From Isochrysis galbana (Eukaryota > Haptophyta > Isochrysidales > Isochrysidaceae), in NCBI GenBank assembly GCA_018136815.1, contig CM030933.1, positions 5,410,282 through 5,474,281 on the forward strand: 64,000 nucleotides of DNA, in the 5' to 3' direction. Below are positions 19,549 to 29,906 of the stretch, piece after piece. Under the pieces are notes generated by a model, which made no database searches, had not been told where the DNA came from, and worked only from the letters and a program-made list of their open reading frames with translations. The translations under genes were made by a program, and so were the position numbers. Position 1 is the stretch's first letter. Every line of letters begins with the position of its first letter.

Positions 19549-22473
19549 CTACGATTGTGAACGAGAACGAGTACGACTCGAAGGCAGATCAGGAGGAGTA
19601 CGACTTGTCTCTTGAATTCGACGTGGAATAACTTGATTGGATTGGGAACTTGAGCTTGGACTTGAAGAGGAGTCTACAGCGGAGTGAGCTTGGGGTTGAA
19701 CCGGACGGCGGTCGAAAGTGGTGTCGTACGACTCAACTAGATCAGCACAACGCCGAAGCAACTCAATTCGAGACTCCCAAGTAGCTTCAGAACGAGGATA
19801 GCCGCGCCATTTGACGAGATACTTGAATGAAACTCCATCGCCCTTGCGATCGAGTAACTCTTCGACGAAGTACTCATCGTCAGCGAGCGGAGACGAATCG
19901 GTGACGGTAAAGTACGGACGAAGATTGGAAATGTGAACTTCATCCTTGACTTGACGATTTTCGAGATCGCGTAGACGGTAGCGAGTAGCCGAGATGGCTT
20001 CTTCTACTCGGTAAGGACCGGAGTAGAGGTATTGAAGTTTGTTGGCGTGGCCAGGGATTCGACGACAAACTCTGTCTCCTTGTTTGAAGGTAACACCGAG
20101 TTTAGACTTTTGAGAGGCGGAGCGCATCGATTCACGTTGGGCTTCTTGAGTACTTTCGAGGGCGGAACGCCACGACTCGAGAAGCTTCTTATTGAGCTCG
20201 GTGGCGTAAGTGACGGCATCGGACGGAGGCCTAGATGGAAGCAACTCAAGAACAGGAGCAGGGTCAGCAAGTTGAGCTGGAAGACGAAGCTCCCGACCAA
20301 ACAAGATAGCCGCGGGTGACTTGGGTACGACGCGACCGGCGGTCGCTCGCATAGACATGAGAAGAAACGGAAGGTGATCGACCCAATGGGCGCCGCCTTC
20401 ATTGGAGACTCGAGTCATCGTGAGGAGAGTTTGTTGAGCTCTTTCCACTAGCCCTACGCCTTCGTGGCGATAGGCTTCAGTAGTGCTCAAGTCCGTGCCG
20501 GTCGCTTTGAGAATTAGGTCCACTAATCGAGAGCAAAGATTCGAGCCGGCGTCGGTTCGAAGTTGGCGAGGGACTCCATAACGAGATACGATGAGACGCA
20601 TGAAGACGTCTAGACATTTCGCGGACGAGGGGTTACCGTTGCAAGGCTCAGCTTCAATCCAACGAGAGAGAGAATCGACGAAAACAATCAGCTTGTCAAA
20701 ACCGGAGCGGCCGGATACGAAATCGTGAGTGGGCGCCATCGAAAGAATATCGCAATAGACGACGTCGAAAGGATAAGATCCGATGGAAAGACCGGATGGA
20801 TGGGCGAGCGGTCGCGGTAACGGTTTGCCAAGAGTGCATTCGTGGCACTCTCGAACGTATTCCGATACAGAGGCGGACATGCCAGGCCAGTACACTCGAG
20901 TACGAAGTAGGGTAGACATCCTTGTCGCACCTGGGTGACCAAGGTGGTCATGGTAGGCGCGGAGGTACGTGTCACGAAGGGACTCCGGAATGTATAAACG
21001 AAGAGGAGCCTCTTCCTCTTCCGCTTCTGAGGAGCGGTAGTAGAGTAGGCCATCGCGAAGGAGGAATCGGGAACTTTTCTTCGACGACGAGCTAGAGTCA
21101 ATCGAAGAGGAAGCTTTCGGAAGGATCGACTCGACTTCAGAAAGGATCGAGCTGGCGAAATCGTCGGTAGAGAGCGCTTGACGTAATTCGTCGGCATGAG
21201 GCACGCCCACATCGAGATACGAGGAGGTAATCGACTCCGAAGATTCCGATGCTTGACGAGCGAGCCTATCCCTTGCTTGTTGGCGGCGAGCGGTGAGGGT
21301 GGATGAAGTAACCGCGGCGGCGACTATGTCGTGAATTTCAGAAGAATCGAAAGAATGGGCGTCACTCTCCTCGAGATGGAGAGGATCGTGATCAGGCTCG
21401 AGAGCAACTAAGCGGGATAAGCCGTCGGCGTCCCAGTGAGTGACTCCAGGTTTGTGCACGACGTCGAATCTATATTCGGCTAGCTTTAGGACCCATCGCA
21501 TGAGGCGCGAGGCTGGACCACCGGTGACTTGATCTTTCATCGTGTGAAGCCAGCGCAAAGCTGAATGGTCTACGACGAGGGTGAAGTGGCGACCCCAAAG
21601 ATAAGGCCTCCAATTTCGGATCGATTCTAGCGCTGCTAGAAGTTCGATTTCAGTGACTGTCCAATGGCGCTCAGCCGGACTCAAGCTACGACCGTAGTAT
21701 GCAACGACGCGCTCTCTCCCTTCGTCGTCTTTTTGGGCGAGGACGCCGGCGATGCCGAGCTTGCTAGCACCGTCGGTTTTAACGAGGAAAGGACGGTCGT
21801 CTCGAGGAGGTGCAAGTACGGGTTCTTCACAGATAGCTTGCTTGAGATCTTCGATAGCCTGTCGACAGGCTTCTGTTTGCGACTCGACCGGGACGTCGCA
21901 CCCTTTCCGCGTGAGAGCGGTTAACGGCGCCGCACGGATCGCAAAACGACGGATGAAACGGCGGTAGTAGGAGCACAATCCAAGGAACGAACGGACGGCT
22001 TCGATCGAGTTGATTTGGGTTGGGTCGATTTTCGAGACAGCTTCCACTTTCTTGGGATCCATCCGAAGACCTTCACGCGAAACAACGTGGCCGAGATATT
22101 CAGCCGAGGTGGCAAAGAAAACGCATTTCGACATCTTGCAAGTGAGGCCCGCCCAGATGAGACGTTCCAAGACAAGATCAAGACGGTGTAACATTTGTTG
22201 GAATGACGACTCTTCCCTGGCCTGCAGCGAGTCACCTACACCTGTCGACCAGGCGCCGACATCATCCAAGTATGGCATACAAATCTCCCATGCCAGCCCA
22301 CCGAGAGCGGCGTCCATGAGGCGGCACATATACGAGGGACCGGATTGAACACCGAAAGGCAAGTAATTGAACTCGTACTTGCCGCGATGAGTAGTGAACG
22401 CGGTGATATGTTTATCGGATTCTTTGATCGGTATACCCCAGAAACCAGATGCCAGGTCCAGGGTGCAAAGGAG
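19549..22473 (-). pseudogene. Chromovirus pol: partial RT, RNase H, integrase, chromodomain
   Basis: About 975 aa of open frame, ending at 19549. In order it holds RT from LDLASGFWGIP, with YLDD at about 67 residues further on; RNase H (KTDGASKLGIAG, ...TEIELLAALE, VDHSALRW); and integrase with an HHCC finger (HLGHPG...CHEC). The DDE core follows: D in VVYCD, D in LRTDAGSN, E in HEGVGLVERAQQTL. Last is a chromodomain (YLVKWRGYP-x-SEATWE). The chromodomain marks the chromovirus clade and guides insertion into chromatin. The RT fingers, protease and gag are missing, so no complete polyprotein can be made. Upstream frames reaching 22683 or 22879 belong to leader or LTR sequence. Confidence 0.9.
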
Positions 22474-22738
22474 GGGTGTGAGTAGAGGCCCGCGGAGGCG
22501 GCGGAACTTCGACCGTCGGCGCGGAGAGGCGAGAGCAGGGGGGAACTGGCTCGGAAGGGCTCTCTTTTGAAGAAGGGAGGGGTCCCAAGAGGCTCTCTTC
22601 CCCAGGAGACTTCGACCCAAACGGTTCGGGAAGAGAAGAAGAAGAGACGGGCTCATGACGCGGGGACAATGAAGATTTCTCAAGGGAAGAACTCGACGTG
22701 ACGACCGGAGCCGAAGGCGCGAGCGAAGATTTTGTGCT

Positions 22739-23234
22739 TGTCAGAGCAAGGCTCATCTCACTCTTGGTGATGGCCTGCGAGGGCGCGCCGGCAGCTAGCG
22801 CGGAATGCGGTTCTTGCGGGGAGCTCATGGAGCTTTCCTCGGGGGTGACTACGGGCATGGTGATCGACGCACGACGCACGACGCACGGAGGGCGCGGAAG
22901 TGTGGAAGGAGGCTTGTGGGAGGTGGTGGCAGGCGACTGGGGGTGGCTCAGGCGCGTGCTTGGCTTGTATTGACTCGTTGACTCGTGGTATAGACTCGGG
23001 AACTCGGGGGGACTCGCTTGGGAACACGGTGGGACTCGACGAAGTTGCTACAAAAACACTCACAAGAAACCCAAACCCCAACGACCTTGGGCTCAGAAAA
23101 CTAACGTAAACACTCCGGAATCATACGATAAACAAACCCTCCCCGTGCGACGAATGCTGAGGTCGCGATCGCTCGTCATGCGCGAAGAAATACGGAAAGA
23201 GAGCGCAAAACTACGCAAACGAAGGGTTCGAACT
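22739..23234 (-). repeat. Truncated 5' LTR (3' 496 bp)
   Basis: Apparently identical to 17915-18410. The match ends at GGTTCGAACT on the outer side, beyond which unrelated host sequence begins. Confidence 0.85.
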
Positions 23235-23829
23235 GCAGGCAGTCCATATGTGCGCGTCTAGAGCCTGATTTCTAGTGTCTGTGCCATGTTTGAAAGGGCG
23301 CTGGGGGCACCATTCGTAACATGATTTAATGATATGTTTATGATAGAGTAAATAAATCTATCTATCGTAGAGTTGTCAAATCATTTGTCGGTGAACGACA
23401 GACGACAGAGAACTGATGTTTCCCGGTCGCCGCATTACAGTTGTTTCGCCAGGGCCAGGGGTACAATGCCAAAGACCCAATAGTACCACGCCATGTCGCC
23501 TCTTTATTAAGACAAGAGGTGTTATTTTAAACGATGTGTTTCTTTCACCCCCGTTGGCCGTTGGTACCGCCTATTGTCTATTGTTGCGCCTCAACTTGGA
23601 CGATCGATCCGCTCGGATTAAAGAATGTAATCATGCCCGCTGCCCAACCAGAATGCAACCATGTTGAGGAATGCAACCCCAAAAGTTTTTTGAGGTCGAT
23701 CAGCGGTGCACGCGTGCGCGGCCCGATCGGCCGTGCAGTAAAACATAACATTTTAAGCAATAACAAAACTACAGTCTGGTCCTCTTTCGACGGAACGCGA
23801 CTTCATGCACGCCTGCACGATGGGCTATG
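23235..23829. other. No gene recognised
   Basis: Moderately AT-rich spacer with AATAAATC-type words at about 23350. The open frames are short. Confidence 0.4.
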
Positions 23830-24005
23830 AGCCGCTGTTTTTCGCGCCAAGTGTACGACTACTACTACAAGAGAATTCAATTGTCAATTATATTTATAGT
23901 CGCTTGATCTCGTCATGACCTTATTTATATCAAGCCATCAGGTCATCAGGTCTAGAGGACCTAATATCATGATATCAGGAGCTAATATCAGCCTAATGGA
24001 GCATG
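23830..24005 (+). repeat. Left arm of a 175-bp inverted repeat pair
   Basis: CCGCTGTTTTTCGCGC, ACGACTACTACTACA, ATTATATTTATAGTCGC, CCATCAGGTCATCAGGTCT and CCTAATGGAGCAT occur in this order. The inverse, at roughly 90 percent by eye, is found at 26671-26845. The 2.67 kb between the arms carry a Cys-rich gene. Confidence 0.85.
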
Positions 24006-24059
24006 CCGCTATGCGCGGGCGCAAATTCTTTACGAGTAGAGCGTGAGCGCGCGTGACGG

Positions 24060-24236
24060 AGGACGGAGGGGGGAAGAGGGGGGGAGAATCGCACCATTCT
24101 TGGCGAAGATTTTCGTGGCGTCAGGTAGCCCCCCCGGAGCTTTTTTATTGGGCATCGCGCCACGGTCAAAAAGCAATGCAGCCCAACCCTTACTAGTGCA
24201 GTTAAAGAGCCCCTATTTGACCGCCCTACATTGAGC
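24060..24236 (+). repeat. Right-end module of the GTAGGGCGGTCAAAC element family, copy 2
   Basis: Same blocks as 8520-8695, ending GTTTGACCGCCCTAC at 24232. No matching left TIR was found upstream, so this is a truncated copy. Confidence 0.8.
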
Positions 24237-24990
24237 CCGGGGCTGAAAAGTCATCCAATTAGCTGGGCGTGAATCATTGAATGACATGTACGTAGACACA
24301 AATGCACAAAGAAGGAGGTGACGGGCGTGAGGGCTGTGAGACAAGCAAGGAAGCGCTGAAAGTAACCCGAAAAATAACACTCTAGCGTTCCACCACGAAT
24401 ACGAGCAAGTCTGTCGTAGCGAATCTTCATTAGGTACGCAGATCGAGGTGGTATCCGATGCTGCCGCTGCCATTTAAACCCGCTGGGAGAGCTTTGCAAG
24501 GGTGTGAGAGGTCCCTACTTCTGGAAGAATCCTGCTGCTGCTGCGCATGCGAGACAGGATAGTTCCAGACTATCCAAAGAGGGCAACTGCGCACCTGAGC
24601 CGGGATCTCGCATACTCCTACCAGCCGGTCTGCAAGCACCAATCAGCAGGAGTGCGAGACTATACCGGCCCATGCTCCATGCCCTCCTGCAAGAACCGCA
24701 ATCCAACGTCGGCTACAGTAGACATCGCATGGTCCCCAATCAACTAGGCTATTGTGATGAAGAGCCCGCATGCCCAGAGACCTCCGCAAACCTCACAAAA
24801 AGCGGCGCATGGCCATGCCTGCCATCATGACTCCCGCACTCAATGAGCGGGAGGCGCGTGAAGAGGCTGATGAGCGCTGATTCACACGCATCGCCTTTGG
24901 CTTCCAACAATCCACGCCATCCGCTTCATCGACGATAATGTATTCAAAATCCGGTGCATACATCCCTATGCCGACAAGGTGAAGGGTCCA
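24237..24990. other. Unassigned; possible short exon-like frames
   Basis: Around 24650-24750 the plus strand reads a Cys-containing frame (GPCSMPSCKNRNPTSATVDIAWSP) that looks somewhat protein-like. It has no supporting neighbours, and I could not tie it to a gene. Confidence 0.35.
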
Positions 24991-25764
24991 TCAATGTTCT
25001 GGCATGACAGCAGTGCACATGAGGGTACAATCAAAGGGCGACAGCGCACCTGGCGGATTCATATAGTTCATGAATGCGCTCGCGCTCTCATACTCAATGG
25101 TCGGGATGACTAAATCGTCTCCACATGTGTAGGGATCAAAGTTGCTCATCATATCAGGGCATGCATTGGGCCTCATTACACCACACTCCTCGTACTGTTT
25201 CTTCGTTTCGTTATGCCACAGTGCATCATCGACGAAATCTCTGCAAATCCGCACCATCTGTGTGCCTGAACCATCGCCCTTGGGATATGTGTACTTGGGC
25301 TGATCTGGGTCACAGCCGAGGCAATAGAAGTATCGGATGGCTGGGTACATCATCGGGTTCTTGCAGCCCGGTCCCAACCCATCGATCAGGTTTTCGAATT
25401 GGATCTGATTCTCAAGGTCGTGACCGGGAATACAGCACGCAAGATCGTTGTAGTCCTGACAGAACTTGAGGTAGCGCGGCTGTGCACAAGGGAAGGCATG
25501 GCTCTGAGTGATTGCGACGAGCTGGTGGAAGGTAGGGTGGCGTGCAGCTCGGTAGGGGCGGCTGCGCACCACTCTGGGTTCCAAGCCTGTGAGCGCACAT
25601 GTGTCTCCCTCTAGCGCGGCCGCATGCTCGAGCAGCAGCAGCAGTGCCGGCAGTCGGGCCAGCCGGAGCAGAGTGGTGGGCGCCTGCGCAGAGCCACAGA
25701 GGTAGCAGAGCCGGCCGAGGGAGAGCGTGAGAGAGAGTGCGCGCGCGCGCGCTCGCATGCGTGG
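24991..25764 (-). CDS. Folate-receptor-like cysteine-rich secreted or surface protein
   Basis: The minus-strand frame from an ATG near 25760 (MRARARALSLTLS...) to 24991 gives about 255 aa. A leucine-rich segment (LARLPALLLLLEHAAALEG) resembles a signal peptide or anchor. The mature part has at least 14 cysteines, in the order FCQDYNDLACC, GPGCKNP, RYFYCLGCDPDQP, ICRDFVDDALW and CGDD. The CC pair followed by YF-x-C-x-x-C-x-P recalls the folate/riboflavin-binding receptor fold. Ligand is unknown. The frame stays open above the chosen start to 25887, so an upstream start is possible. The gene lies inside the inverted-repeat pair 23830-24005 / 26671-26845, which may or may not be functional linkage. 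Confidence 0.6.
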   Translation of the reverse strand, partial: PRMRARARALSLTLSLGRLCYLCGSAQAPTTLLRLARLPALLLLLEHAAALEGDTCALTGLEPRVVRSRPYRAARHPTFHQLVAITQSHAFPCAQPRYLKFCQDYNDLACCIPGHDLENQIQFENLIDGLGPGCKNPMMYPAIRYFYCLGCDPDQPKYTYPKGDGSGTQMVRICRDFVDDALWHNETKKQYEECGVMRPNACPDMMSNFDPYTCGDDLVIPTIEYESASAFMNYMNPPGALSPFDCTLMCTAVMPEH

Positions 25765-26670
25765 CGAGCTGAGTGGGATACCCCCTCGCTCGCAGCGACC
25801 GAGACGGCGGCGCAGCAGCAACGAGGGTTGGGGCAGACAGGGAGAGTTGCGGTGAGGTAAGGCGTTGGGCGGACGAGCGCGCACCATGGGGCAGATGGGA
25901 GAAGGCGCCGGGGAGGAGGGGTTTGGGGGGGGGGGGGGGGGGAAGGAGAGAGACGGAAGGGAACAACGAAAACAACTAAGAAAGTAGCGCGTGTACTAAA
26001 TAATGGGCAGGCTCAACGAGGAACGCACGCCAGTAGAGGTGCAGTCGTCCCCCCAGGCTCATCAATACGAGGTTCTACGTTCTACGAACCCTTGAGTTTG
26101 TTATACTGAGAGGCTCAAGGCCAAGGCGCCTACGGGAACCCTTGTGGCAGGTATCTCGAGTGTTAGAGTTTTTCTTGTTGTGCGAACATAACCTTAGTGC
26201 TGTGGTCCGTAGCCTTCAACGGCAACGGAGCCCCTACCCCGCGATGGGGGTGTGCGCGGTTGGCGCATGGCTCGTCCGGTGTATGTGGCTAGGGATGCTA
26301 GCCAACAAGATGCTCTATAAGACTACAATTACTAACGTGGTACCCCCGCCGAGAGACCACTTCAATCTCTACATCACTAGCGCGTATGACGACGCTCAAG
26401 GGTGCAACGTGCAACGGTGCAACATCACAACGAATGAACTCGACAAATTCGTTGAAAATCTTTTCTTCGACCCATCGGCTGTCGAGCTTGCCACGCGCTC
26501 TCGCAAACGGTGCAATCTGGATCGCACAGCAAAACCACCCAACACCTCCAGTCATGGCCCCGGCCAGATCCGCGATGACCGGACAGTTCAAGGGTGGCAA
26601 AGCAAGAAATCCACATCGAATGCCTCCAAGCTCCAAGCCTCTGCTATTCTTGGAACCGTCGACGCCATAG
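25765..26670. other. Gene 5' flank, G tract, family E fragment, no further gene
   Basis: A G run at 25923-25941 and a family E fragment at 26105-26165 are visible. Frames at about 26220-26690 are open on both strands, but neither looks like a known protein, so I make no gene call. Confidence 0.4.
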
Positions 26671-26845
26671 ATGCTCCATTAGGCTGATATATTAGGTCCT
26701 GATATAATGATATTAGGTCCTCCAGACCTGATGACCTGATGGCTTGATGTAAGGTCATGATGAGGTCAGGCGACTATAAATATAATGCACAATTGAATCC
26801 TCTAGTGTAGTAGTAGTCGTACACTTAGCGCGAAAAACAGCGGGG
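26671..26845 (-). repeat. Right arm of the 175-bp inverted repeat pair
   Basis: Inverse of 23830-24005. A third, partial relative with the AGGACCTGATATCATG and GGAGCATCTATGG words follows at about 27085-27160. No target duplication is obvious outside the arms. Confidence 0.85.
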
Positions 26846-27955
26846 GAAAGAGGGGATGGGTGGTTCTCGCCCCTCATGAGGGCGTGAGGGGAATCAAGAC
26901 AGTGTGGAGGGGCGCCCCCCCCCCCTCCATGGCGACCCAACACAGAGGCTAGATTAGCGTCTGGGGGTAATTCATAATCAATAATTAATGACCAGCAATG
27001 CAGAAGTAAAAGCAGTATAAGTAAGCTATTCTTTTGTTATCACTACTATACTTATAATATCGCGTAACAACCTGATATTAGGCTGAGAATAGGACCTGAT
27101 ATCATGCTAAGGGAGCCGAAACCTGACGACATGATACCTAACGGAGCATCTATGGTCGACGCCATGAGTCGGCTGGGATCGTCACTCGCACTGAGACGTT
27201 GTGTCGAGCACAACAGAACGCATCAAATCTCCCCGGGCGCCACTGCGATACGAGATCGCTGCATGACGCAGGCACGCTCCAAACTCCAAAGCCGAGCAGT
27301 CTCAGCAGAAAGACCTCCATTGCTGCGGAGGAGAGAAATTCCCTCGCGCGCGGAGAAGACGCCCGCAGGAGCCCGAGGGCCAAGGCGCTGGACCCGCACC
27401 ATGGCTGATTTCGACGAGGTTTTGGCGCGCGTCCCGCCCGATTGGCGTGACTGTCTGGGTGGCCCCTGTGGGTCATAGGGTCTCGGTAGGGGACATTTGT
27501 ATTCCGAACACTAGACTGGTAGAAGTAGAAGCGAGACGGGGGCGGCCGCACGCTGCGCTCGCGCCCTCCCGCCCTCCCTTCGCCTTTGGCCTCTCCCTCT
27601 CCTCCCTTCCTTCTCCCCTCCCTCCTCGCCCTCCTCCCTCCCCTTTGCCTTCTCCCGTTGCCTTCCCCCCTCCCTCTCTCCTCCCCCCTCCCCCCACTTT
27701 CGCACTCTCTCTCTATTCCCTCCCTCCGTCTCCTCCTCCGTCGTACTTCCGCTCCCTACCCGCTCCTCTCACGTTGTCCTTGCTCCTCCATCCTCGCTCT
27801 TCCCTTCCCCACCGCGCTCTTTTCTGCTTTTACTCGGCGACGAGCCCTTAGCCACCACGGCAGCGGCAGCAAAGCTGCAGAGGCGCAGTGGCAGGCCTTC
27901 AAGCAAGGCTGGCCACTTGCTCAGGTGGGAGGGAGCTCGTGCCTTCCTCGCAAAG
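26846..27955. other. No gene recognised; pyrimidine-rich promoter side of the cyclotransferase
   Basis: A C run lies at 26920-26929, a third partial copy of the inverted-repeat arm at about 27085-27160, and a long CTCCCT-rich tract at 27560-27790 upstream of the next gene. Frames in the tract are composition artefacts. Confidence 0.5.
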
Positions 27956-29621
27956 ATGATGTTCATCCCGCTCATCGTACTGCTTCTTGGCATTGCGCTC
28001 CACGTGCTAGCTGAGCGCCCAGCGCCGCCCGAATCCGTGCCGTATGTGAGCACATTTGAGATTGTCTCAACGATGCCGCATGACCCAGATGCCTTCACGC
28101 AAGGTCTTACCTTTGGGCCCGACGGCACTCTGTATGAAAGCGATGGTGTGCTCCTCACCATCATGCCGCGGCGCGACGCTGATGGAATCCACCTGGGACC
28201 TGCCGCCGCGAGTGTGCTCGCATGACCTCTGAGATTGACACAAGTAGCGACCCAAGGTTATCTTGCATAGCTCTGATCAATACCTCCATGAGATGCTGTA
28301 GTGCTTGCACTCGCCTAGATAGCTGTGCTCATCCCGGCCTCTGTCTTCCAGGACTTTATGGTCATTCCGCGGTTCGGCAAGTTGATCTTGCGACAGGTGG
28401 TACGCTTCGCAAGACATTGAACAAGCCTCATCATTTCGGCGAAGGCATCGAGATCGTGGGCAACCGCCTTCTGCAGCTCACCTGGCGCGAGAATGTGGTG
28501 CTCGAGTACTCGCTTCCCGAGTTGAACTTGCTCCGCGAAGTGCCTGTCCGCATTGGCCGGGAAGGATGGGGCCTTGCAACCGATGGTGAGTTGCTCTGCA
28601 CTGACATGATTTGCACAAGACAGCACCGCTGCTTTCTGGCTCCTTCGTTTGTCAGTGTGAGGCCGAACCTCTGTACTGTGCTCCCACATTGTGTAGGGAA
28701 GGTGCTCTATGTGACAGATTCGGGATCCGCGCTCTATCACGTGGAGCCAGAGAGCTACCGGGTCACGAAGAAGGTGTTGCCTCGTGTGCACTGCATCCCA
28801 TCTCTGTGCACCATGCCGGCGCGCAGCACTCGAAGTCGACGAGAGAATGAACGCGGTTTCGTGTGCATAGGAACGCGGTGGTTCCGGAGCACATCTAACA
28901 TGCAGTCGATGTCATCCACCTCAGTCAATGTTGCTGGGATGCGCGGTGACCTCGCAACTTTTGGCCTCCCTCAGGTGCAAATCCATGACCCCTATCTGCG
29001 CCGCGACATCTTTGGCGTGAATGAGCTCGAATGGGTGCGGGGTGAGCTATGGGGCAACGTTTACCCAATGTATCAAGGCACCGCTTCCGAGTGTATTGTG
29101 CGGATCAATGCTACCAATGGCGAGGTGAGGGACCATCTTTCGGATTTCACGCAAGATCACCAGCGCCGCAGCCCGCGCTGTCACCGTTCAAGACGCCAGT
29201 GCCCGCCCCGACGATACTTTGCATCTGTTGCCCTATGCTTGTTTGAGCTCGCGATAGGGATCCAGGTCCGGGCTTGACCTGGTGCAAGTACAATATGGGC
29301 AATTCCACTGTTCGCACCGCTACCATCACAGGCCTAGCACAATGAGTAGCTTCGCACTTCACATGTTCTCATGCATCGCAGGTTCTAGGATGGGTCGATA
29401 TGCGGGGCCTCTTATCGCGGCAACGTGCAGCTGTGCGCGCTCAACCACATGGCTTTGTCCTAAATGGCATTGCCTACCACGAGCCTGCAGATCAGATCTA
29501 TGTCACTGGCAAGAAGTGGAATGAGGCCTATATCGTCACGGTCAAGCCGCAGCCGCAGCTCAGTATGTCACACGTTCATACGCACTGCAGTTTAGGTAAC
29601 CCATCAGGCAAGCGAGGCTAA
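27956..29621 (+). CDS. Glutaminyl-peptide cyclotransferase (plant/bacterial type), five exons
   Basis: Model: join(27956..28145,28352..28585,28697..28785,28975..29124,29382..29621), 300 aa. All introns are GT-AG and phases agree. The enzyme turns N-terminal glutamine into pyroglutamate in the secretory pathway. Family landmarks in order are FTQGLTF-x-PDGTLYES, D-GLYG-S rebuilt across intron 1, VRQVDLATGG, LTWRENVVLEY, EGWGLATDG, LYVTDSGS, NELEW-V-x-GELWGNVY, FVLNGIAY and VTGKKW. The N-terminus (MMFIPLIVLLLGIALHVLA) is a signal peptide or anchor. Length fits the family. The last ~35 residues after VKPQPQL are not family-like, so the true 3' end may be spliced differently. Introns 1 and 3 use weaker GTGTGC/GTGCAC donors. 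Confidence 0.85.
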
Positions 29622-29906
29622 AAGTGGCTAGATTTGCTCGTTTCTTGGTATGCCGTACGAGGAACGCAAGAAGATGTGAATTGGTCTTAGGCGTTTGCCA
29701 ATGAACGAGCTCCCGTTTCTCTATGAAGTCCGCCAAAATGTGCATTTGTGTTTTTCACCTTATTCGCGTTCAAGTGCAAGTGCGGTTACATCTATCTATG
29801 AGATGGATCTGATCATGGTTATGGTGTCATTGCAACTAGGACTACTATCTTTAATAGGACAGGTGTGTCCCCTCCCTGAAGAGTATTCACTCGATGGCGT
29901 GACAGG

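Larger units (their letters stand above)
17915..23234 (-). mobile_element. Defective Ty3/gypsy chromovirus (LTR retrotransposon)
   Basis: Read on the minus strand, the element has these parts. The 3' end of a 5' LTR lies at 23234-22739. About 270 bp of leader follows, then a pol frame from 22473 to 19549, a polypurine tract at about 19302-19292 and a complete 3' LTR at 19291-17915. The 496 bp shared by the two LTR copies look identical, so insertion was recent. Two defects are clear. The 5' LTR lacks its first ~880 bp, and the internal region jumps from leader to the RT palm, missing gag, protease and the RT fingers. Both deletions make it non-autonomous. A target-site duplication cannot be tested because the 5' end is lost. 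Confidence 0.85.

Noticed and set aside
22412-22879. Possible gag start (MPVVTPEES...) of the chromovirus
   Set aside because: The ATG lies inside the LTR: all LTR copies end just after it at GCTCTGACA, and the third copy (13558) has it too. Not a gag gene.
26142-26687. 181-aa plus-strand ORF
   Set aside because: Open on both strands with no recognisable content and no splice or family support.
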